Shown one piece after another: positions 1-6,598 of a DNA stretch of 9,995 nt (its first letter is position 1; each line of letters begins with the position of its first letter). The notes under the pieces were generated by a model. It saw nothing but the letters and a program-made list of their open reading frames with translations. It made no database searches and was not told the DNA's origin. Location: the NCBI GenBank assembly GCA_947486505.1, contig CANKTT010000049.1, positions 1-9,995 on the forward strand. The letters run 5' to 3'. This DNA is from Actinomycetota bacterium (lineage in GTDB: Bacteria > Actinomycetota > Actinomycetes > S36-B12 > UBA5976). A program made the position numbers and the translations under genes.

Positions 1-429
1 CATGAACGGCACATCGGATCCAAGTGTTGCAGCCATTGCATCGAGTTGATCGCGCGGAATTCCCGCATTCCAATATGCATCGCAGGCTAAAAGTGTCGCT
101 GCTGCATCTGCGCTACCACCTGCCATGCCCGCAGCAATTGGAATAGATTTTTCAATTTGAATATTGATGTTTGGTTCTTCGCCACACGCCCGAGCTACTA
201 ATTCCGCCGCTTTCCAGGCCAAGTTGGTTTGATCAGTTGGAATTCGATCTGCAAAAGGGCCAAGGCCGCTGATAGTTAGCGAATCAGATGCCGAAACTGT
301 GACCTCATCGTAAATGCCAACTGCTTGAAAGATAGTGGCAAGTTCGTGGTAGCCGGAAAATTCGCGTGGTCCTACGCCAAGGTAAACATTTACTTTGCCT
401 GGGACTCTTACCGTTACAGATCTGGTCAC
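1..429 (-). CDS. ispE: 4-diphosphocytidyl-2-C-methyl-D-erythritol kinase, N-terminal half (partial)
   Basis: IspE phosphorylates the 2-hydroxyl of CDP-methylerythritol using ATP, a cytoplasmic step of the MEP pathway to isoprenoids. I translated 143 codons from a GTG at 429; the C-terminal half lies beyond the left edge. Seen: PGKVNVYLGVG at residues 10-20 with the conserved Lys12/Asn14, GYHEL at 26-30, the GHMP-kinase glycine-rich ATP loop PIAAGMAGGSADAAA at 97-111, and LGSDVPF at 136-142 with the catalytic Asp139. This order and spacing are typical of IspE. The GTG lies four bases after the rsmA stop, and the protein starts just before the expected first beta strand, so the start is well supported. 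Only a weak purine run precedes it, but a TAATCT hexamer lies six bases upstream, so it may also be expressed from a leaderless promoter besides readthrough from rsmA. ispE after rsmA is the usual actinobacterial order. Confidence 0.95.
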   Translation of the reverse strand, partial: MTRSVTVRVPGKVNVYLGVGPREFSGYHELATIFQAVGIYDEVTVSASDSLTISGLGPFADRIPTDQTNLAWKAAELVARACGEEPNINIQIEKSIPIAAGMAGGSADAAATLLACDAYWNAGIPRDQLDAMAATLGSDVPFM

Positions 430-433
430 AGGC

Positions 434-1312
434 TTAGATTACTTTCTTCGCATGGTGTGCGATAGCCACAAAATCCTGCAGACTTAACTGTTCCCCACGT
501 AACCCAGAGTCAACGCCTGCCTCGCGCAAAATGCTTTCCACATCTTGCGGTGAGCCAAGTACGCTGCCAAGTGCAGTTCGGAGAGTCTTACGACGCTGTC
601 CAAAGGCTGCATCAACGATTGTGAATGTAAGTTCCCGTAACTGTGGATCCAATTCACGGTCTTTGCGGACTAAGCGAACTAATCCTGAATCAACATTTGG
701 TGCTGGCCAAAAAACATTGCGGCCAACTGAGCCAGCTTTAGTGACGTCGCCGTACCAAGCCATCTTGACACTTGGCACACCATAAATTTTGCTGCCAGGA
801 CCAGCAGCCATTCGATCAGCAACTTCCGCTTGCACCATTACCAGGATTTCTTTTAGCGAAGGAAAGGTCTCCAAGAAGTGCAAAACCACCGGAACTGAAA
901 CGTTGTACGGGAGGTTTGCTACTAAGTGAGTTGGGTTGGCAGGCAATTCATCGATTCGCATTGCGTCTGCATTGATCACAGTTAAGTTGTCTTTCAAAGT
1001 TGGCGCATGCAACGCAATAGTTGCTGGAAGTGCGCCGGCTAAAACTGGATCAATTTCAACTGCAAGTACTTTGGCAACATTGGGAAGTAACGCAAGAGTT
1101 AGCGATCCTAATCCCGGACCAATTTCAACAACTACATCTGTTTCACATACGTGCGCTTGACTTACGATACGCCGAACTGTGTTTGGATCGATTACAAAGT
1201 TTTGTCCCAATTTTTTTGTGGGAGTGGCATTCAACGATGCGGCTAATGTGCGAATCTCTGTTGCACCGAGCAAGGTGGCTCCATGCGATGTTGGTTCTGT
1301 GATTTCAGGCAT
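434..1312 (-). CDS. rsmA: 16S rRNA (adenine(1518)-N6/adenine(1519)-N6)-dimethyltransferase
   Basis: RsmA (KsgA) dimethylates two adjacent adenosines in the 3'-terminal helix 45 of 16S rRNA with S-adenosylmethionine, a late checkpoint in small-subunit assembly. The 292-residue protein is full length for the family. Seen: [11 protein letters not shown] (33-43), the SAM-binding loop [11 protein letters not shown] (61-71), acidic NADAM (114-118), the catalytic NLPYN motif (133-137), [12 protein letters not shown] (201-212), and the C-terminal [10 protein letters not shown] (239-248) of the small helical domain. The ATG at 1312 lies 11 bases after the stop of the G5/transglycosylase gene and has no clear Shine-Dalgarno. 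Translation may depend on coupling with the upstream gene, or the adjacent AAAATT may act as a weak -10. ispE follows after four bases. Loss of KsgA methylation gives kasugamycin resistance in many bacteria; that is family knowledge, not seen here. Confidence 0.97.
   Translation of the reverse strand: MPEITEPTSHGATLLGATEIRTLAASLNATPTKKLGQNFVIDPNTVRRIVSQAHVCETDVVVEIGPGLGSLTLALLPNVAKVLAVEIDPVLAGALPATIALHAPTLKDNLTVINADAMRIDELPANPTHLVANLPYNVSVPVVLHFLETFPSLKEILVMVQAEVADRMAAGPGSKIYGVPSVKMAWYGDVTKAGSVGRNVFWPAPNVDSGLVRLVRKDRELDPQLRELTFTIVDAAFGQRRKTLRTALGSVLGSPQDVESILREAGVDSGLRGEQLSLQDFVAIAHHAKKVI
436..441 (-). promoter_or_regulatory. Candidate -10 element for a leaderless ispE transcript
   Basis: On the minus strand TAATCT is followed by six bases and then the ispE GTG, the geometry expected if transcription begins at the start codon. 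It overlaps the last codons and stop of rsmA, so it would be an internal operon promoter. No convincing -35 was found. The inference rests on the same TANNNT-N6-start geometry at tatD, metG and pmt. Confidence 0.35.
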
Positions 1313-1323
1313 CTAGAAAATTT

Positions 1324-2127
1324 TTAGTACCAGTTGCGGTCGTAAAAGAAATCAAGAGCTTCACATGGAGTGCCATAGCGATCCTCGATGTAACTCGCGC
1401 CCCATTTAATCTGGGTTGCTGGATTAGTTTTCCAGTCAGAACCAAACGTTGCCATTTTTGTTCCTGGCAAGCTTTGTGGAATTCCATAAGCACCCGATGT
1501 TGGATTGGTAGCTTTGTGATTCCAGTTGCTCTCACGGAACCACAAAGTTTCCAAACATGAGAATTGTTCTTTGCCCCAGCCATACTCCTGGTTGATCCAA
1601 AGCTTTGCATATTCCTTGTTGCCAGATTTTGTACCAGTCTCACCTTCAGCAGCACGCAGGGCCTTCAAGAGCAAGGTTGGGTCACCAGTGCCGCGAATCA
1701 CGACTGCGTCAACTGGTTCTCTCGTTACAACCCGAGAGATTTCGCTGCGAGATACCTCTGTACCATCGACAAATTTAACTTGGTAAGTCACATTGACTCT
1801 TCCCGGCTTGCCAGACTTCTTAATGATTTCGGTACCAGAAGCAATCGTCGGATCTTCAGTCGCCAAAGTTGCAAAATCAAGTTCTACCTTCTTGGTTACA
1901 ACTTTGCTATGGATCGTATGGTTCTTAACGTCGTAAGTTACTGTCGAGTCAATTACAAGTGCGGCAACGTCAACGTATGGCGGAATTTGCTCAGTGCTAT
2001 TTGCAGCTGTAATGCCACCAGTTAGCAGAACTGCAGCTCCAGCCACGATCGCCGACGTTAGCGGCACATTATGACTTTTTGGGCGCGCATGACGACCAGG
2101 CGCACGATGGCGACCACGTTGTGTCAT
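1324..2127 (-). CDS. G5-domain lytic transglycosylase at the rpfB locus (resuscitation-promoting-factor-like cell-wall hydrolase)
   Basis: Probable peptidoglycan-cleaving exoenzyme of 267 residues. The N-terminus is very basic (RGRHRAPGRHARPK within the first 17 residues). It is followed by one hydrophobic segment at about 21-43, best read as a signal anchor or uncleaved signal peptide. Residues about 70-147 form a G5 domain, a module associated with cell-wall attachment. The C-terminus is a lysozyme/SLT-like fold with CLETLWFRESNWN (191-203, probable catalytic Glu199), SGAYGIPQ (211-218) and IKWGASYIEDRYG (240-252). Cys191 and Cys255 could form a disulfide. The position between tatD and rsmA is that of rpfB, but the classical Rpf core (CESGGNW, GGLQF) is absent, so the catalytic module is a related transglycosylase rather than a true Rpf domain. 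The ATG at 2127 is preceded by GGGGAAG. Substrate and resuscitation activity are not shown by sequence. Confidence 0.88.
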   Translation of the reverse strand: MTQRGRHRAPGRHARPKSHNVPLTSAIVAGAAVLLTGGITAANSTEQIPPYVDVAALVIDSTVTYDVKNHTIHSKVVTKKVELDFATLATEDPTIASGTEIIKKSGKPGRVNVTYQVKFVDGTEVSRSEISRVVTREPVDAVVIRGTGDPTLLLKALRAAEGETGTKSGNKEYAKLWINQEYGWGKEQFSCLETLWFRESNWNHKATNPTSGAYGIPQSLPGTKMATFGSDWKTNPATQIKWGASYIEDRYGTPCEALDFFYDRNWY

Positions 2128-2129
2128 AA

Positions 2130-2136
2130 CTTCCCC
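2130..2136 (-). promoter_or_regulatory. Ribosome binding site of the G5/transglycosylase gene
   Basis: GGGGAAG on the minus strand lies two bases from the ATG at 2127; its G-rich core is five to six bases away. It is one of the few purine-rich sites upstream of a start in this window and contrasts with tatD, metG and pmt, which lack a normally spaced site. It supports translation from a leadered or polycistronic mRNA. Confidence 0.5.
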
Positions 2137-2155
2137 AATTTGATTAGGTTTGCGT

Positions 2156-2171
2156 GTTCAATCCTTTGAAC
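2156..2171. repeat. Perfect 6-bp inverted repeat with 4-base loop
   Basis: GTTCAA and TTGAAC flank TCCT (minus-strand loop AGGA). The repeat lies about 30 bases upstream of the G5/transglycosylase start. It could be a small RNA hairpin or a dimer-binding operator; it is short enough to be chance. Confidence 0.35.
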
Positions 2172-2223
2172 GACAAACTCCACGTTATCCCGAACCTCCC
2201 CCACTAAGGCAAGTTCACATTTG

Positions 2224-3045
2224 TCAAAATGGCCCAAAAACCCTTGCAGCATTTGAAAAAAGAAGTTCACATATTTCTTGTTCAGATTGCCCTCGAACCT
2301 CACAAATTGCCCGCACGGTCCAAGGGATGTTTGTCGATGCATTGGCATGACCCCGGTTTGGTGCCGGCGTTAAAAATGGGGAGTCAGTTTCCACTAACAA
2401 CAAATTATCTGGGATTTCAAGCACGGCATCTCGAAGTTGCTGCGCATTCTTAAAAGTCACAACACCAGGAATCGACATGTACCAGCCAGCTTGAGCGCAC
2501 AACTTTGCCATTTCGGCATCCCCAGAAAAGCAGTGAAAAACCACCGTCTCAGGAGCTCCGTAGCTTTCTAGAGTTTTGATTACATCCTTATGGGCATCTC
2601 GATCGTGAATAATGACAGGCTTCCCCGCGTTCCTAGCTATGTCAATATGGGCGCGAAATGAAACATGTTGCGCGGCAGATTGAGATTCTTCGGTTCGGTA
2701 ATAATCTAAACCCGTTTCTCCAATTCCTCTGACTTGTGGCAATTGCGCCAAATCAGCAATTGCGGCTAAGGAGTTCTCTAAGTCTGGATCGTGAGCTGCT
2801 GCATTGGGGTGCAACGCAACCGTAGCCCAAACATCAGGATGATCCAGGGCAGCCCGCGCAGCCCATTTCGAACTGGCAACGTCACATCCGACTTGAATCA
2901 CTTTTGTCACGTTTACTGACTTGGCTGCTGCCATGGCGTCATCAACGTTGGGCAAGACATGTTCATCATCAAAGTTGACGTCCATATGACAATGCGTATC
3001 TACTACTGGACCAGCCAAAGGCACCGCCAACTTAACTCCACTCAC
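2224..3045 (-). CDS. tatD: TatD family metal-dependent hydrolase / DNase
   Basis: TatD proteins are TIM-barrel metallo-hydrolases of the amidohydrolase superfamily. E. coli TatD has 3'-5' exonuclease activity linked to DNA repair, and the cellular role in actinobacteria is less clear. The 273 residues carry the complete metal site: DTHCH (His18, His20), GIGETGLDYY (Glu110), VIIHDRDA (His147), VFHCFSG (His171) and VETDSPFLTP (Asp221). The start taken is GTG at 3045. An AGGA directly abuts it with no spacer, so it is not a usable Shine-Dalgarno, while TAACGT lies exactly six bases upstream, fitting a leaderless start. A shorter start at the TTG of residue 6 is possible because a GGAG lies five bases before it; either leaves the catalytic core intact. 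It is the first gene of the tatD-to-ispE unit and is divergent from the acyltransferase gene. Confidence 0.95.
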   Translation of the reverse strand: MSGVKLAVPLAGPVVDTHCHMDVNFDDEHVLPNVDDAMAAAKSVNVTKVIQVGCDVASSKWAARAALDHPDVWATVALHPNAAAHDPDLENSLAAIADLAQLPQVRGIGETGLDYYRTEESQSAAQHVSFRAHIDIARNAGKPVIIHDRDAHKDVIKTLESYGAPETVVFHCFSGDAEMAKLCAQAGWYMSIPGVVTFKNAQQLRDAVLEIPDNLLLVETDSPFLTPAPNRGHANASTNIPWTVRAICEVRGQSEQEICELLFSNAARVFGPF

Positions 3046-3051
3046 TCCTAT

Positions 3052-3057
3052 ACGTTA
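3052..3057 (-). promoter_or_regulatory. Candidate -10 element for leaderless tatD
   Basis: Minus-strand TAACGT, then six bases (ATAGGA), then the tatD GTG. With a 17-base spacer the -35 would be AGACTA (3075-3080), a poor match that overlaps the GACTAGGTC motif. The reading rests mainly on the geometry shared with metG, pmt and ispE. Confidence 0.4.
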
Positions 3058-3070
3058 CTGATGCCCTCAT

Positions 3071-3084
3071 GACCTAGTCTGGTC
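3071..3084. promoter_or_regulatory. Possible operator in the tatD/acyltransferase divergent region
   Basis: GACCTAGTCTGGTC is an imperfect inverted repeat (GACC and GGTC arms). Its first nine bases are the reverse complement of GACTAGGTC, the core of the duplicated palindrome between rsmI and pmt. It overlaps the expected -35 of tatD, and TAGTCT (3075-3080) could itself be a plus-strand -10 for the acyltransferase. One nine-base match is suggestive, not proof, of a shared regulator. Confidence 0.3.
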
Positions 3085-3101
3085 ACAGGGCAGTAATTGG
3101 G

Positions 3102-4973
3102 ATGTCCAGCGCTATCACAAGGGTTAACTGCAGGGACAAATTAGTGAATCGTCGACTTCCAGGGCTAGATGGCTTACGTGGCATCGCGGTTCTGGCTGTC
3201 ATTATTTATCACGCAGATGTTTCACTTCTGGTGGGTGGATTTCTTGGCGTAGATGTTTTCTTCGTTTTGTCTGGATTCCTGATCACTTCGCTCTTGATTG
3301 ATGAACTAACTCAAACCAATTCCGTTGATCGAGCCCGCTTCTACATGCGTCGCATTCGTCGATTGATGCCTGCCCTTTTCTTGGTTCTGTTTTTCAGTGT
3401 TTTGGTATCAGGTCTTTTTGTACTTGATGCCGCTTACCACGTTCGACGAGACTTACCGTGGGCCATCACATTTGTTTTGAATTGGTCATACCTATTTTTT
3501 GAACAGTCATATTTTGTAAACATTTCCCGGCCACCACTATTGCAACATCTTTGGTCACTATCTGTTGAAGAGCAGTTCTATGTAATCTGGCCAATCCTGT
3601 TGATTGGACTTTATAAAGTAAAGATTGGGAACCTGACTCCACGCGTAAAGATATTCTTTGTTTCCGCATCTCTGGCTATCGCTTCAACAGCGTGGATGAT
3701 TCACCTTTCCGTAGCAAATGGTTTTCCAATTCCAAATGACCCAAGTCGGGTCTACTTTGGCACTGACACTCATGCCATGGGGTTGCTAGTTGGTTGTGCT
3801 GCCGCTGCACTTTGGCGCTACGAAAAACTCAATGAACGCTTAACACCAGATCGAGTGGCTGTACTCAACTCTCTAGGCTTGATAAGCCTTGGGGGGTTGG
3901 CTTACTTCTTTTTGTTTGTGAGCGAACTAAATGAATTTCTCTACCGCGGCGGCTTTCTCGTGATATCGATTTTGACCGCAACATTGGTATTGATTACGGC
4001 ACATCCTGGGCTAAAGTTTGGTGCTTTCCTAGGCAATCCAGTTCTTAAGTGGTTTGGTGATCGTTCATATGGAATCTATTTATGGCACTGGCCGATATTC
4101 GTGTTAATGAGATCCGGCATTGATATTCAATGGTCAGAATCGGTTGCATTTGTAGCGAAGATTTCGATTGTTCTCGTAGTCGCAGATTTGTCATACCGCT
4201 TTGTTGAAATGCCAATTCGAAATGGCGCAATCGGTAACCGGTTAGATACTTGGCGAGCAGCCGGCATTCCCCGACCGCAAATCAGAACGTTTCTGGCAAC
4301 CGTCGTCGCAATCACGGTGCTGACTACGAGCTTTGTTGGAATGTATCGGGTACCAACTCCGGACGCCGGAAACTTTACTGGGATCGGAGGTATCACCGCG
4401 ATTGACGATGATCCGGTTTCCCAAGTCGAACCTGCTGTGACAATTGATACCGATCCAGTAATCAGCTCACAACAGGCAACGGACGTTCGCAAAGACATCC
4501 AAAACAAACTACCGCCTGTAATTTTCGGAGATTCGGTCGTACTAAGTGCTCGAGATAGCCTTCGAAGCGTAATCGGAAAAGTATCAATAGATGCCGCGGT
4601 TAGTCGCCAACCACGGGTAATCGCAGAACGCATTAGTACCAGACGAGATGAGCGACGACTTGGTCCCAACGTAGTGATCCACATGGGTACCAATGGAATT
4701 GTTCAGGAGAATGACTTAAAACCGATCTTGGAGCAACTTCGAGATCGCAATCGCGTAGTGGTTGTGAACGTCCAGGTTCCAAGAGTTTGGATGAAGCCAA
4801 CGAATAAAACGATCGCTAAGTTAGTTAAGCAGTTTCCAAATGTCCGCCTAGCCGATTGGAATTCAGTTTCTAAGGGGCATAAGAATTACTTTGCACCTGA
4901 TGGTGTGCACTTGACCAAAACCGGTGCTGAGATATTTGGGAATCTAATTAATGACAAGTTACGTGGTCCCTGA
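3102..4973 (+). CDS. Acyltransferase-3 / SGNH-domain O-acyltransferase (OatA-like)
   Basis: Two-domain integral membrane enzyme that moves acetyl (acyl) groups across the membrane and onto a surface glycan; OatA-type members O-acetylate MurNAc of peptidoglycan. Of 623 residues, about 18-415 form a multi-pass acyltransferase-3 domain: RLPGLDGLRGIAVLAVII (18-35), His37, GVDVFFVLSGFLIT (49-62), QHLWSLSVEEQFYVIWP (148-164) and SYGIYLWHWPIF (322-333). After a last membrane segment (about 397-415) and a linker, residues about 470-623 form an SGNH domain with GDS (476-478, Ser478 nucleophile), GTN (529-531) and DGVH (600-603, Asp600/His603). The ATG at 3102 has no good Shine-Dalgarno. The in-frame GTG at 3144 has AGGGA seven bases upstream and starts just before the conserved RLPGLDGLRG, so a 609-residue product is at least as likely. 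It lies opposite to and between metG and tatD. The true acceptor glycan is unknown. Confidence 0.9.
   Translation: MSSAITRVNCRDKLVNRRLPGLDGLRGIAVLAVIIYHADVSLLVGGFLGVDVFFVLSGFLITSLLIDELTQTNSVDRARFYMRRIRRLMPALFLVLFFSVLVSGLFVLDAAYHVRRDLPWAITFVLNWSYLFFEQSYFVNISRPPLLQHLWSLSVEEQFYVIWPILLIGLYKVKIGNLTPRVKIFFVSASLAIASTAWMIHLSVANGFPIPNDPSRVYFGTDTHAMGLLVGCAAAALWRYEKLNERLTPDRVAVLNSLGLISLGGLAYFFLFVSELNEFLYRGGFLVISILTATLVLITAHPGLKFGAFLGNPVLKWFGDRSYGIYLWHWPIFVLMRSGIDIQWSESVAFVAKISIVLVVADLSYRFVEMPIRNGAIGNRLDTWRAAGIPRPQIRTFLATVVAITVLTTSFVGMYRVPTPDAGNFTGIGGITAIDDDPVSQVEPAVTIDTDPVISSQQATDVRKDIQNKLPPVIFGDSVVLSARDSLRSVIGKVSIDAAVSRQPRVIAERISTRRDERRLGPNVVIHMGTNGIVQENDLKPILEQLRDRNRVVVVNVQVPRVWMKPTNKTIAKLVKQFPNVRLADWNSVSKGHKNYFAPDGVHLTKTGAEIFGNLINDKLRGP
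3132..3136 (+). promoter_or_regulatory. Ribosome binding site favouring the GTG start of the acyltransferase
   Basis: AGGGA stands seven bases before the in-frame GTG at 3144. The upstream ATG at 3102 has only AGGG at 11 bases. This argues for initiation 14 codons downstream of the longest frame. Confidence 0.45.
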
Positions 4974-4983
4974 GCCACAAGTC

Positions 4984-6573
4984 TTAGATATTTTCAGGCT
5001 CTTCAAGTCTAGGGAACATCGATTCACTTTTCGTTATCTTCACTCCCGGCTTTAACTGCCCCCAAATTGCCACATTGGAAAATGATTGTCCAATACCTGA
5101 TTCAGCGGCGCCAATGTCACTCCATAGTGCCGACATGCTCTTTGGCATGATCGGTGAATAAAGGGTCGAAATAGCTCGCAGTGATTCACACACTGTGTAA
5201 AGAATTGTGGCCAAACGCAGTCGGCTCTCCGCATCTTCTTTCTTTGCCAAAGTCCAAGGTTCTTGCTCAGTTACATAGAGATTGACCGCATCAATGAATT
5301 CCTTGACTGCAACAATCCCGGTTTGGAAATCAAAAGCTCGGATGGAAACGTCTGCCTGGGCTGAAGTTTTTACTAAAAGCTCAGTCAAAACTTTTTCAGC
5401 GGCAGTTAGTTCATCAGGTGCTGGAAGTAAGCCATCAAAATTCTTGACAACCATTGCTTGCACGCGACTAGCCAAGTTACCCAGCCCATTGGCAAGCTCT
5501 GATGTGTAGCGCGCAACTAAATCTTCCCAAGAAAATGATCCATCTTGGCCGAAGATGATCGCACGCATGAAGTAATACCGAAACGCATCCGAGCCGATTA
5601 AGTCCACAATGCTTTGTGGCGAGATCCCAGTGAGCTTGCTCTTGCTCATTTTTTCGCCACCTACTAGCAACCAGCCATGTGCAAATACGCACTTAGGAAG
5701 CGGCAAATCTGCAGCCATCAACATTGCCGGCCAAATTACTGCGTGGAAGCGCAAAATGTCTTTTCCAACTAAGTGCACATCTGCTGGCCAAGTTTCTGCG
5801 AACTTCTTTGCCCCGTCGCTGCCTGGTTCATCTCCCAGTCCAACAGCGGTTGCGTAATTAAGTAGCGCATCAAACCAAACGTAAACAACCTGAGATGAGT
5901 CCCAAGGAACTTCAATACCCCAGTCAAATGTAGAGCGAGAGATTGATAGATCCTGAAGTCCGGAACGTAAGAATGACATCACTTCGTTGTAGGCGGACTC
6001 TGGGCGAATCGCTTGGGGGTTTGCTTCGTAATGCCTAATCAATGCATCTGCGTAAGCCGAAAGTTTGAAGAAGTAATTCGTTTCACTAACTTGCTCGACT
6101 GGCTTGGAATGAATTGGACAGAGTTTCTCCTCATTCTCGCCATCAATCAAGTCACCGGGAAGTTTGAATTCTTCGCAACCTACGCAGTACGGACCTTCGT
6201 AAGAACCTTCATAGATATGCCCAGCATCTTTGAGCTGGGACAAAAATCTTTGAACTCGCTTGGTATGCCGCTCCTGCGTAGTGCGAATGAAATCATCATT
6301 GGCCGCATCAATCACATCAAGGACTGGTAACCAAGCATCGGCAACCAATTTGTCTGCCCAATCCTGGGGCTCAACGCCGTTAGCTTCTGCAGTGCGCAAA
6401 ACTTTTTGACCATGTTCGTCAGTTCCCGTTAGGAACCAAACATCTTCACCAGCCATCCGGTGCCAGCGAGTCATGACATCGCCAGCAACAGTTGTGTACG
6501 CATGGCCAATATGTGGCGCATCATTTACGTAATAGATGGGTGTAGTTAGGTAAAAAGCTTTATTGCTGGTCAT
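4984..6573 (-). CDS. metG: Methionyl-tRNA synthetase
   Basis: Cytoplasmic class I aminoacyl-tRNA synthetase that charges tRNA-Met and initiator tRNA. The 529-residue protein has the Rossmann-fold signature HIGH at 21-24 (context APHIGHAYTT), FLTGTDEHG (47-55), the zinc knuckle with Cys130, Cys133, Cys152 and His155 (CVGC...CPIH), VWFDALLNY (232-240) and KMSKS at 308-312. An alpha-helical anticodon-binding domain follows from about residue 350. There is no C-terminal EMAP-II/tRNA-binding extension, so it is the short form, close to mycobacterial MetRS in length. It starts at ATG 6573, 25 bases downstream of rsmI. No Shine-Dalgarno is present, but TAGACT lies six bases upstream, so a leaderless promoter is likely. 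It converges with the acyltransferase gene, leaving only 10 bases between stop codons. Confidence 0.98.
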   Translation of the reverse strand: MTSNKAFYLTTPIYYVNDAPHIGHAYTTVAGDVMTRWHRMAGEDVWFLTGTDEHGQKVLRTAEANGVEPQDWADKLVADAWLPVLDVIDAANDDFIRTTQERHTKRVQRFLSQLKDAGHIYEGSYEGPYCVGCEEFKLPGDLIDGENEEKLCPIHSKPVEQVSETNYFFKLSAYADALIRHYEANPQAIRPESAYNEVMSFLRSGLQDLSISRSTFDWGIEVPWDSSQVVYVWFDALLNYATAVGLGDEPGSDGAKKFAETWPADVHLVGKDILRFHAVIWPAMLMAADLPLPKCVFAHGWLLVGGEKMSKSKLTGISPQSIVDLIGSDAFRYYFMRAIIFGQDGSFSWEDLVARYTSELANGLGNLASRVQAMVVKNFDGLLPAPDELTAAEKVLTELLVKTSAQADVSIRAFDFQTGIVAVKEFIDAVNLYVTEQEPWTLAKKEDAESRLRLATILYTVCESLRAISTLYSPIMPKSMSALWSDIGAAESGIGQSFSNVAIWGQLKPGVKITKSESMFPRLEEPENI

Positions 6574-6579
6574 ATGGCA

Positions 6580-6585
6580 AGTCTA
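6580..6585 (-). promoter_or_regulatory. Candidate -10 element for leaderless metG
   Basis: Minus-strand TAGACT, then TGCCAT, then the metG ATG. The 25-base gap between rsmI and metG contains no Shine-Dalgarno, so direct initiation on a leaderless transcript is the simplest reading. No clear -35 is visible; any would lie inside the end of rsmI. Confidence 0.45.
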
Positions 6586-6598
6586 GAGCGAAACCCGA

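Larger units (their letters stand above)
2128..2223 (-). promoter_or_regulatory. 96-bp tatD-to-G5/transglycosylase spacer: possible leader with micro-ORF and small hairpin
   Basis: This is the longest gap inside the minus-strand operon. It holds GGGGGAGG (2195-2202), the strongest Shine-Dalgarno-like run in the window, 11 bases before a GTG at 2183. That GTG opens a 19-codon frame whose TGA (2124-2126) overlaps the downstream ATG as ATGA. It also holds a perfect inverted repeat GTTCAA-TCCT-TTGAAC (2156-2171). No terminator-like hairpin with a T-run is visible, so readthrough from tatD is expected. In M. tuberculosis the rpfB-ksgA-ispE operon is reported to be controlled by an RNA switch in its leader. 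Whether this spacer is homologous cannot be judged by eye. The micro-ORF may be chance. Confidence 0.3.

Noticed and set aside
1305..1655. 116-codon minus-strand open frame overlapping the end of the G5/transglycosylase gene and the start of rsmA
   Set aside because: It lies out of frame inside a gene with clear catalytic motifs, and its translation shows no recognisable family features.
1564..2025. 153-codon plus-strand open frame antisense to the G5/transglycosylase gene
   Set aside because: It is the complement of a well-supported coding region, with no ribosome binding site and no domain features.
2124..2348. 74-codon minus-strand frame spanning the tatD end and the following spacer
   Set aside because: Most of it is an out-of-frame shadow of tatD. 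Only its last 19 codons, after GGGGGAGG, were kept as a low-confidence micro-ORF.
4127..4693. 188-codon minus-strand open frame antisense to the acyltransferase gene
   Set aside because: The plus-strand gene has complete AT3 and SGNH motifs across this span; the antisense translation is low-complexity (Ser, Thr, Arg, Ile rich) and resembles no protein I know.
4963..5001. Possible bidirectional terminator (GTGG/CCAC at 4963-4978, or GAGCC/GGCTC at 4972-5001) between the acyltransferase and metG
   Set aside because: Stems are four to five pairs with large loops and no T-run on either side, too weak to call.
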